The notes under the pieces were generated by a model. It was not told the origin of the DNA. It searched no databases and saw only the letters and a list, made by a program, of their open reading frames with translations. Of a stretch of DNA of 21,743 nucleotides, positions 4,495 through 11,334 are shown piece after piece. This DNA comes from a virus: positions 1 to 21,743 of IMG/VR virus record IMGVR_UViG_3300009129_000098; one strand, 5' to 3'. A program made the translations under genes and the position numbers. Position 1 is the stretch's first letter. Every line of letters starts with the position of its first letter.

Positions 4495-5085
4495 ATGGAT
4501 ACTTTAGTTCCGATTTTATCTGCTGTCATAACTGCGCTTGCAACACTCGCAAGTGTTTTACTTGGGCAGTACTTCATGAGGCGCAAAGCAAAAGATTGTA
4601 TAGTGCGGGAAACGGCCCAAAACGCCAATGTGTATGCTGCGTTGCAATATGTACTGGAAGAGATGAAAGCGGACAGGGCATATATCATGGAATTTCATAA
4701 TGGAGAAGCGTATTTTTCGGGTAGAGGCCAACAGAAATTTAGTTGCACACATGAGGTGGTGGAAGAAGGAATAAGTTCGGAATGTGAATTATCTCAAAAT
4801 CATAGGGTTTCAAATTATCACCATTACATTAATAAAATGATTAGAGAGGGCGCTTATTTTTTTCAAGACGTTGAAGAAATTGAGGAGCAAACATTTTATC
4901 AGATGATTCACAGAAAGGGAATAAAGAGCATATATAATGTACCGATAAAAACATTAAGTGGAAAAATTGTAGGAATATTAGGGGTCGATTATGTAAAAGG
5001 GAAAATGCCCAAGGCTGAGGACTTAAATAAGACAAATACCTTTATGCGCCGACAAGCCCGTACAATAGCGGGGTATTTAATATAA
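4495..5085 (+). CDS. Membrane-anchored GAF-like domain protein
   Basis: A 196-aa protein. Residues 5-26 are a hydrophobic membrane segment (LVPILSAVITALATLASVLL) followed by RRK, which predicts a cytoplasmic C-terminal domain. The rest has GAF-like features: ADRAYIMEFHNGEAYFSG (59-76), then near the end IKSIYNVPIKTLSGKIVGILGVDYV. The EFHNG motif and the GILGVDY strand are typical of a GAF-like sensor domain found in phages and bacteria. The ligand is unknown. I see no output domain such as a kinase or cyclase, so it would act alone or through a partner. It lies between the PhoH-like and zinc-ribbon genes. Confidence 0.75.
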   Translation: MDTLVPILSAVITALATLASVLLGQYFMRRKAKDCIVRETAQNANVYAALQYVLEEMKADRAYIMEFHNGEAYFSGRGQQKFSCTHEVVEEGISSECELSQNHRVSNYHHYINKMIREGAYFFQDVEEIEEQTFYQMIHRKGIKSIYNVPIKTLSGKIVGILGVDYVKGKMPKAEDLNKTNTFMRRQARTIAGYLI

Positions 5086-5110
5086 ACAGTAGAAAAATTT
5101 ATTTAATTAT

Positions 5111-5121
5111 TATACTATAAT
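5111..5121 (+). promoter_or_regulatory. Possible promoter of the zinc-ribbon operon
   Basis: TATACT (5111-5116) and the overlapping TATAAT (5116-5121) lie directly before the ATG at 5125, in an AT-only stretch. TATACT ends eight bases before the ATG. No GTGTA motif and no clear -35 element are present, and AT-rich DNA gives such matches easily. Confidence 0.4.
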
Positions 5122-5124
5122 AAT

Positions 5125-5505
5125 ATGATCACGGAATTTTGTATGTCATGCGGGGCGAAATTTAAATATTCGCTTAATAAACCTAATTTTTGCGCTTCCT
5201 GCGGGAGTCCCCTAGGAGAAGAGGTTGCAAAAGCTAGCGTTAACGAAACGGTTGAAGAAAAAGAGTTGCCGGGCAATGAATCGCCCAGTATTTCAAAATT
5301 AGAGTATACAATAAATAAAGCCCCACAAAGTCGAACTTTTGGAGATCTTATATCCGAAGCGTCACGAGACAGCTCTTCCGAATATACTAAGGCGCCCCCT
5401 CGGCCCCAGCCTTCCTATAATAGCGAAGAAGACATTATTCAGACCACCATGAAGCAATGTACCTCAACTCGGAAAACCGAAGACCTTGGTGGCCAAGAAA
5501 GCTAA
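5125..5505 (+). CDS. Zinc-ribbon protein with a disordered tail
   Basis: A 126-aa protein. The first 30 residues form a zinc ribbon with Cys6-Met-Ser-Cys9 and Cys23-Ala-Ser-Cys26 spaced by 13 residues. The rest is rich in Glu, Ser, Pro and Thr and looks disordered. Its last 20 bases overlap the start of the sigma-factor gene in another frame, so translation of the two is probably coupled. Zinc ribbons of this type often mediate contacts with nucleic acid or RNA polymerase. The position before a sigma factor makes a transcription role reasonable, but this is inference. Confidence 0.75.
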   Translation: MITEFCMSCGAKFKYSLNKPNFCASCGSPLGEEVAKASVNETVEEKELPGNESPSISKLEYTINKAPQSRTFGDLISEASRDSSSEYTKAPPRPQPSYNSEEDIIQTTMKQCTSTRKTEDLGGQES

Positions 5506-6208
5506 ATTAAAATACGAAGAGTGCTACCCCATCATCGAAGAAGAGCTGAACAAGAGAAAAGGAAAATGGTTCCTCACCTCCTTGGCTTGGATAGATTTTG
5601 ATGATGTAAAACAGATAATAGCTTCGCACCTTCATAAAAAATGGAAACAATGGGATCAAGAGAGACCATTACGCCCATGGCTAAACAGGATCATTTCCAA
5701 TCAGCTAAAAAACATACTCAGGAACTATTATAGCAATTATGCGAAACCATGTCTTAATTGCCCATTTAATCAAAGTGGCGTCACGGAGGAAGGAGAGGCT
5801 GGATTGTGCGGCTTTACCGAGAGCAAAACTCAATGTGGCGAATGTCCATTGTATGCAAAATGGGAAAAAACAAAAAAAGCAGCATATGATATTAAGATGG
5901 CCGTCACCTTGGAGAATCATGCACATGAATTAAAGTCCACGCAAAATTCATCTTTTGAAATAGAAGAAGCGGAAAAAAAATTGCATAAAGAAATGAAAAA
6001 AGCGCTAAGCGAAAAAAACTATGAAATATATACTATGCTATTTATTAAAAACATGACCGATGAGGAGGTAGCAAAACAACTTGGATATAAAACAACTGAA
6101 AAAGGAAGAAAAGCGGGCTATAAACAAATTAAGAACTTAAAGAAACAATTCAAGGCAAAAGCGGAAAAAATATTAAGAACAAAGGATATATTTTATGGAA
6201 AAAATTAA
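5486..6208 (+). CDS. Phage-encoded sigma-factor-like protein
   Basis: A 240-aa protein. Residues 30-85 (WIDFDDVKQIIASHLHKKW, then RPLRPWLNRIISNQLKNIL) resemble sigma region 2 of ECF-like and phage sigma factors. Residues about 175-230 hold a region-4-like helix-turn-helix (MTDEEVAKQLGY... and a basic recognition part). Between them is an insert with cysteines 89, 92, 108, 117 and 120 (CLNCPFN, CGF, CGECPLY) that probably binds a metal. The start is ambiguous: TTG at 5486 or GTG at 5489, both inside the zinc-ribbon gene. It likely redirects host RNA polymerase to phage promoters, with the GTGTA-type sites of this window as candidates. It overlaps the next gene by 14 bases. Confidence 0.78.
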   Translation: MVAKKAKLKYEECYPIIEEELNKRKGKWFLTSLAWIDFDDVKQIIASHLHKKWKQWDQERPLRPWLNRIISNQLKNILRNYYSNYAKPCLNCPFNQSGVTEEGEAGLCGFTESKTQCGECPLYAKWEKTKKAAYDIKMAVTLENHAHELKSTQNSSFEIEEAEKKLHKEMKKALSEKNYEIYTMLFIKNMTDEEVAKQLGYKTTEKGRKAGYKQIKNLKKQFKAKAEKILRTKDIFYGKN

Positions 6209-7253
6209 ATTAACGGACGATCAAAAAGGTTTTATAGACGAGAATCATAAAAAAATATCAAACCTCAACGAATTGACTAGAGCGGTTTTTATGGGGGAAG
6301 ATTTGGACGGACGAACAAAAGAGGGTCGTTCCGTACGTGCTTACATGGCGAAAAAGGACTATAAGTATAATACCACAAGAAAACAAAAAGTTCCAAATGT
6401 AAAGCTTACAAAGGCGCACAAGGAATTCATTCTTGCTCAAGCGGACGGGACAATGAAAGCTTTTGATATCGCAAAGTTATTATTTCCTGAAAAAGACATT
6501 ACCCCTTTAAGTAAGGAAACTTTGGTTGTGGCTGAATTTCTAAAAAACAATATGCCTGAAGACATGAACCCTGCGGATACTGCCGTAGGGGAAAAATATA
6601 GCCCCGTCACTTCTTTTGATAAAATTATTGATATGGTAAACAAAGTGACCAATCAAAACCTTGAAAAAGAACGCATGCAAATGGGCGTCAAGAAAGGCCT
6701 TGAGGCACTGATTCGTTTTTTAAAATCTCCTCGTTTGATTTTAACCATTGGGAATTATACGGACAAAAAGAACAGAGAACTGTTCGAAGCTGAATTTATA
6801 CGAGCTACATGGGACAAGCCTGATTTAACGTCCGATGAATTAAATCTTTATATTAACGTATGCATTGATTATATTAATTTGATGAATATACAAAAAGCAG
6901 TTGATAAATTGAATCATATGTTTGAGCAATGTGAGGATCAGCAGGATATGACCGTAAGGTTGGCCGAACTTTTAAAAACCAAGAGTGAGGAATATAATCA
7001 GTGCGAAAAACGCATGGAGAGCTTAATTACGCGCCTGAATGGCGACCGAGCAAAGCGGGTACAAAATAAACAAAATGCAAACGCTTCAATACTAAATTTA
7101 GTACAATTGTTTCAAGAAGAAGAGGAAAGAAAGGTCATGTTAAAAATTGCAAAGATGCAAAGGGAGATGGTAGCGGATGAGGCTAAGAATATTGAATCGA
7201 TGCCCGATTGGAAGGCTCGAGTTCTGGGATTGCGAAAAGATGACGTCACTTGA
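6195..7253 (+). CDS. Unknown protein with duplicated N-terminal helical module
   Basis: A 352-aa protein. Residues 5-55 (LTDDQKGFIDENHKKISNLN..., ending RAYMAKKDY) and 70-120 (LTKAHKEFILAQADGTMKAF..., ending VAEFLKNNM) look like two copies of one module of about 50 residues with a helix-turn-helix flavour. The remaining part is helical with long charged stretches, probably coiled coil near 240-340. The start at 6195 overlaps the sigma-factor gene by 14 bases, and the end overlaps the nuclease gene by 14. The place between sigma factor and nuclease suggests DNA binding or transcription control. A small-terminase role is also possible, but I see no direct sign of it. Confidence 0.7.
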   Translation: MEKIKLTDDQKGFIDENHKKISNLNELTRAVFMGEDLDGRTKEGRSVRAYMAKKDYKYNTTRKQKVPNVKLTKAHKEFILAQADGTMKAFDIAKLLFPEKDITPLSKETLVVAEFLKNNMPEDMNPADTAVGEKYSPVTSFDKIIDMVNKVTNQNLEKERMQMGVKKGLEALIRFLKSPRLILTIGNYTDKKNRELFEAEFIRATWDKPDLTSDELNLYINVCIDYINLMNIQKAVDKLNHMFEQCEDQQDMTVRLAELLKTKSEEYNQCEKRMESLITRLNGDRAKRVQNKQNANASILNLVQLFQEEEERKVMLKIAKMQREMVADEAKNIESMPDWKARVLGLRKDDVT

Positions 7254-8199
7254 TAAAGTACAATGCCTAAAATGCAAAAAAGAGTTTAAATCCGACTCTG
7301 GGCTTCATAAACACCTTAAGGTCCACAACCTTACGGTGCCGGAGTATTATACCTCCTTTTACCCACGGAAAAACGCATTGACCCAAGACCTTCTGCCATT
7401 TAAGAATAAATTCGATTATTTTAATAAAGACTTCACCACAAGGGCACAAATGATCAAATGGTGCAATACTCATGACAATAAAGAAGAGATAAAGGAATAT
7501 ATACTTAAACAATTAAAAACAAGAGTGGAAAAGAATAAAAGTACATATGCACCTAACCATCTGGAAATAGAAATAAATAAATTACCATCCATAGATATAT
7601 ATAAGGATAATTTTGGCGGTTATGGTCAAGCCTGTAAAGAGCTTGGCCTTGAGCCAATATACAATAAGGGAATACAAAAAGACCTTCTGGAAAAAAACTC
7701 CAAAATAGAAGAAATACAAATATACATCGACACAAGAGAACAAACACCTCTTTCTTTTAAAAATTCGAAGAATCACAAATTGGACTTTGGGGACTATACA
7801 ATGGGGGGTGAGAGCTATACCTATACTTATGTTGACCGAAAGAGCGAAAGCGATTTCAAGGGCACTATGGGGCTTGGATTCAACCGTTTTAGAAATGAGC
7901 TCCAAAGAGCGAAGGATTTCAATGCTTATTTATATATTGTAGTTGAAAAAAGCTTAAAACAAATTATTAAGAATAACGCATATTTAAAACGTAATAAAAT
8001 GAAAGGCGCTGTCAATATGGATTTTGCCATGCACAACATGAGAGTGTTGACCCATGAATTCAGGGGTCATTGCCAATTTGTTTTTTCCGGTAGCCGCCGA
8101 AACTCCGAATTGTTAATTCCGAATTTATTATATTATGGACCCCAATTATGGGATGTGGACATACAATACTTATTAGATCATTATGAAAGAAGATATTAA
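7240..8199 (+). CDS. Zinc-finger/ERCC4-type nuclease
   Basis: A 319-aa protein read from ATG 7240; a longer frame from 7177 would overlap the previous gene much more. Residues 9-29 are a C2H2 zinc finger (Cys9, Cys12, His25, His29). Residues about 110-143 (FGGYGQACKELGLEPIYN) resemble the repeat found next to homing-endonuclease domains. Residues 160-240 match the ERCC4/XPF nuclease core: IDTRE (163-167), LDFGDY (181-186), and VDRKSESD (198-205), which fits the ERK-x3-D active site with Asp for Glu. Such enzymes cut branched or flap DNA, so a role in recombination or resolving DNA before packaging is plausible. It overlaps the subtilase gene by 17 bases. Confidence 0.82.
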   Translation: MTSLDKVQCLKCKKEFKSDSGLHKHLKVHNLTVPEYYTSFYPRKNALTQDLLPFKNKFDYFNKDFTTRAQMIKWCNTHDNKEEIKEYILKQLKTRVEKNKSTYAPNHLEIEINKLPSIDIYKDNFGGYGQACKELGLEPIYNKGIQKDLLEKNSKIEEIQIYIDTREQTPLSFKNSKNHKLDFGDYTMGGESYTYTYVDRKSESDFKGTMGLGFNRFRNELQRAKDFNAYLYIVVEKSLKQIIKNNAYLKRNKMKGAVNMDFAMHNMRVLTHEFRGHCQFVFSGSRRNSELLIPNLLYYGPQLWDVDIQYLLDHYERRY

Positions 8200-9406
8200 A
8201 TTACCAGATTTTAAGGTAGAAGAAGTTTTTACAACTTTCTCTCAATCATTTGATTGGGGCTTGAAATATTCAAATATCCCTAACACTTGGAAGGTTACTC
8301 AGGGAGAAGGTATAACGATTGCCGTAATAGATACTGGAATGACCGACCATATAGACATTGGTGATAATGCAGTAGAAGGCGCCAACTTTATTGAAGGAGA
8401 AGATATTTATGATTATAATGGGCATCAGACGCATTGTGTTGGAATTATATCAGCTAAAAACAATCAACAGGGATTTGTCGGTGTAGCCCCCAAGGCTAAA
8501 TGCGTTTGCTTTAAAGCTTTAAATAAAAACGGATCTGGTAATTATACTCAGATAGCAAAAGCCTTGAAGGCTGTCAAAGAATTAAATCCTGATATAGTGT
8601 CAATGTCACTAGGGGGATCTCGTCCGTCTCCAGAAATGCACGAAGTTATCAAAGAGCTTTATGAAATGAATATACCTGTTGTATGCGCAGCTGGTAATTC
8701 TGGTTTTTCAGGGGTAGGGTATCCTGCAGCTTTCCCGGAAACTATTGCGGTTGCCGCTTATGATAAATACGGTAAAATTTCAAGTTTTTCCTCTAGAGGT
8801 CCTGAGGTTGATTGGGCCGCTCCGGGATCTAATATATATAGTACTTATTTAAATAATACGTACGCTTCCCTTAGTGGAACTTCTATGGCATGCCCTTTTA
8901 TGGCTGGAGTTATAGCGTTAATGATCGCTAAACATAACAAGCAAGAAAAAGAGACGGGCAAGAATGATTGCAAGACTGTAGAAGACATTCGTAATCATTT
9001 ATTGAAATATACCAATGACAAGGGAAGTGTTGGAAGAGATAATGACTGGGGGTATGGGGTTGTAGATGCTGAAAAAATGATTACCGGAGGTAGTTCCGAA
9101 ACAACAACTCAGAAACCTACTACTACAATGGCCCCAACTACTACTCCTAGCCCACCTGAGCCTCCTAAAATCAAACCTCCTGCAGCTCCTCCTGAAAGAC
9201 CTGTGCATGAAGAACCTAAAAAAAGCCCTGAAGTTCCTGAAACTCCTTTCTGGAAAAAGAATATTGCATGGATTGCAGTTGGGGCTTTCGTGCTTTTGTG
9301 TTTGGGCGCTTTCGCTTATCAGCAATTAACTAAGGATAAAAATTCAGTTGAATGGGACGCAGATTGGGATGAGCGATATAACAACGACCCTAATAAGATA
9401 AAATGA
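8183..9406 (+). CDS. Subtilisin-like serine protease with a C-terminal membrane anchor
   Basis: A 407-aa S8-family protease. The catalytic triad is Asp50 (AVIDTGM), His81 (NGHQTHCVGI; the usual Gly after His is Gln) and Ser234 (LSGTSMACP), with the oxyanion Asn172 in AAGNSG. There is no signal peptide and no clear inhibitory propeptide: the catalytic domain begins near residue 25, as in intracellular subtilisins. Residues 304-356 are a Thr/Pro/Glu-rich linker and 361-381 a membrane helix (WIAVGAFVLLCLGAFAY), followed by an acidic 26-residue tail. The stop overlaps the terminase start as ATGA. Placement in the packaging operon suggests a phage role, for example in particle maturation, lysis or anti-host proteolysis, none of which is shown by the sequence. 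Confidence 0.93.
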   Translation: MKEDIKLPDFKVEEVFTTFSQSFDWGLKYSNIPNTWKVTQGEGITIAVIDTGMTDHIDIGDNAVEGANFIEGEDIYDYNGHQTHCVGIISAKNNQQGFVGVAPKAKCVCFKALNKNGSGNYTQIAKALKAVKELNPDIVSMSLGGSRPSPEMHEVIKELYEMNIPVVCAAGNSGFSGVGYPAAFPETIAVAAYDKYGKISSFSSRGPEVDWAAPGSNIYSTYLNNTYASLSGTSMACPFMAGVIALMIAKHNKQEKETGKNDCKTVEDIRNHLLKYTNDKGSVGRDNDWGYGVVDAEKMITGGSSETTTQKPTTTMAPTTTPSPPEPPKIKPPAAPPERPVHEEPKKSPEVPETPFWKKNIAWIAVGAFVLLCLGAFAYQQLTKDKNSVEWDADWDERYNNDPNKIK

Positions 9407-11274
9407 CTTGGACTGACGGTAAACAACAGGATAGAGAAAAATACTCTGCTGACATTAATGAAATAATAGAGGCAAAGGAAGGCTTTCTTGATGAGAGAGA
9501 GGCTAAATTATTATTGTATAAATTTTTGCGAGCTAATACTACATTTGCAGTTGATATGCTTAGTGGGGTTAAATTATTTCCTTTTCAACATATGGCAATT
9601 AAAGCAATGTTGGAATCTGATTATTTTATGGGCGTCTGGTCACGCGGTATGTCCAAATCATTTACTACTGGCATATTTGCATTTCTTGATGCCATATTGA
9701 ACCAAGGTGTTGAGATAGGCATTATATCCAAATCATTTCGTCAGTCCAAAATGATATTTAAAAAAATTGAAGATATATTGGCAAAGCCGGAAGCTGCAAT
9801 GCTTGCGCAATGCATAACCCGAAAATCCAAGGCTAATGATCAATGGACGCTTGAAATAGGGACCAGTAAAATCCATGCATTGCCGTTAGGCGATGGCGAA
9901 AAGCTTCGTGGTTTTAGATTTCATAGAATTATTATTGATGAGTTTCTTCTTATGCCCGAAAGGATCTATAACGAAGTTATTGTTCCATTCCTTTCCGTTG
10001 TTGAGAATCCGACCGAAAGGGAGGATTTATATAACCTTGAAACTCAAATGATACAAGAGGGCAAGATGAAGGAGGAAGACAGGCACGTCTGGCCAAACAA
10101 TAAGCTCATTATGCTTTCATCCGCTTCCTATAAGTTTGAATATATGTATAAATTATATCAAAAATTTGAATCTCTTATAAATGGAGAGATTGTTGAGAGC
10201 GGTAACGCTCATCGCACTATTATGCATTTTAGTTATGATTGTGCGCCTAAACAATTATATGATCAAAATTTAATTAACCAAGCTAGAGCCAGTATGAGCC
10301 AAAGTCAATTTGATCGCGAATTTGGGGCTGTGTTTACGGATGATAGCTCCGGGTACTTCAAGATCTCCAAAATGGCTTCCTGCACCGTTCCTGACGGCCA
10401 GAGCCCATGCGTAGAGGTAGCGGGCGAACCTTCTGACAAATATTTAATATCCTTCGACCCCAGTTGGGCCGAGAGCGAAAGCTCGGACGATTTTGCCATA
10501 CAAGTATTTAAATTGAATGATGAGTCCAGACACGGGACGTTGGTTCACAATTATGCCATGTCAGGTGCGAGATTGAAAGATCATATATTTTATTTCCATT
10601 ATTTGCTAACTCATTTTAATGTCGTTGCTATCGTTGGGGATTACAATGGAGGAGTTCAATTTTTGAACGCCTGCAACGAAAGCAGCTTATTCAAACAAAA
10701 TAATCTGAAGATTGACACCATTGGATCAGATCTTGATAATTTGGATAATTATCAGCAAGGATTGCGAGATGCTAAGTTAGAATATAATTTAGAAAGAAAA
10801 AAAATATGCATATTACGCAAACCGACTTCCCAATGGATTAGACTTGCCAATGAATTATTACAATCTAATTTTGATCACAAACGAATATTTTTCGGAGCCC
10901 GCGCGGTCAATGACGATTATCAAAAACAAAGAAAAAAAAGAATACCAATTAAGGACCTGAAGTTTTTAAAAAACATTGAAAGTGAGAAGCAGGCCCCTCC
11001 CGCTAAAATGATAGATTTTGTAGAGTACCAAGTTGATTTGATGGAAAAAACGAAAGCCGAATGCGCCTTGATTCAAATCAAGACTACGGCCCAAGGAACT
11101 CAAACCTTTGACCTTCCCGACAATCTAAGGAGGCAGACGGGTCCAGAGAAAGCACGAAAGGACTCCTACTCCGCTCTTATATTGGGCAACTGGATGATAA
11201 AGATATATTACGACATGATGAATGTGGAAAGCGAAAACATACAGACCACTTTCACTCCTATGTTTGTTGCGTAA
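9403..11274 (+). CDS. terL: Terminase large subunit
   Basis: A 623-aa packaging motor. The N-terminal ATPase has a Walker A region WSRGMSKS (79-86, with Lys85), a Walker B RIIIDE (175-180) and a coupling motif LSSAS (238-242). The C-terminal RNase H-like nuclease shows Asp352 in YLISFDPSW, Asp413 in VAIVGDYNGG, and a likely third acid near residue 593 in KARKDSYSALILGNW. It cuts concatemeric phage DNA and drives it into the prohead through the portal. The Walker A form with Arg-Gly-Met-Ser-Lys-Ser is a deviation within the normal range for terminases. No separate small terminase gene is evident. A palindromic terminator follows directly. Confidence 0.95.
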   Translation: MTWTDGKQQDREKYSADINEIIEAKEGFLDEREAKLLLYKFLRANTTFAVDMLSGVKLFPFQHMAIKAMLESDYFMGVWSRGMSKSFTTGIFAFLDAILNQGVEIGIISKSFRQSKMIFKKIEDILAKPEAAMLAQCITRKSKANDQWTLEIGTSKIHALPLGDGEKLRGFRFHRIIIDEFLLMPERIYNEVIVPFLSVVENPTEREDLYNLETQMIQEGKMKEEDRHVWPNNKLIMLSSASYKFEYMYKLYQKFESLINGEIVESGNAHRTIMHFSYDCAPKQLYDQNLINQARASMSQSQFDREFGAVFTDDSSGYFKISKMASCTVPDGQSPCVEVAGEPSDKYLISFDPSWAESESSDDFAIQVFKLNDESRHGTLVHNYAMSGARLKDHIFYFHYLLTHFNVVAIVGDYNGGVQFLNACNESSLFKQNNLKIDTIGSDLDNLDNYQQGLRDAKLEYNLERKKICILRKPTSQWIRLANELLQSNFDHKRIFFGARAVNDDYQKQRKKRIPIKDLKFLKNIESEKQAPPAKMIDFVEYQVDLMEKTKAECALIQIKTTAQGTQTFDLPDNLRRQTGPEKARKDSYSALILGNWMIKIYYDMMNVESENIQTTFTPMFVA

Positions 11275-11301
11275 GTTAAAAGTCGACTTTTAACTTTTCT
11301 T
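11275..11301 (+). terminator. Terminator after the terminase gene
   Basis: GTTAAAAGTC and GACTTTTAAC form a perfect 20-bp palindrome right after the stop codon, followed by TTTTCTT. As RNA it gives an 8-bp AT-rich stem with a TCGA loop. It is weak in GC but well placed before the portal promoter. It could also be a protein-binding site. Confidence 0.6.
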
Positions 11302-11329
11302 AGACTTTTACTAGACTTTCGTGTATCAT
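11302..11329 (+). promoter_or_regulatory. Promoter of the portal gene
   Basis: GTGTATCAT (11321-11329) ends five bases before the ATG at 11335, so the predicted transcript is nearly leaderless. Upstream TAGACTTT is repeated twice, and the first copy sits where a -35 element would (TAGACT, 17 bases before TATCAT). Confidence 0.65.
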
Positions 11330-11334
11330 AAGGT

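Noticed and set aside
7582-7905. Leftward hydrophobic frames inside the nuclease gene
   Set aside because: They are shadows of the AT-rich coding strand; the rightward frame has clear ERCC4 motifs.
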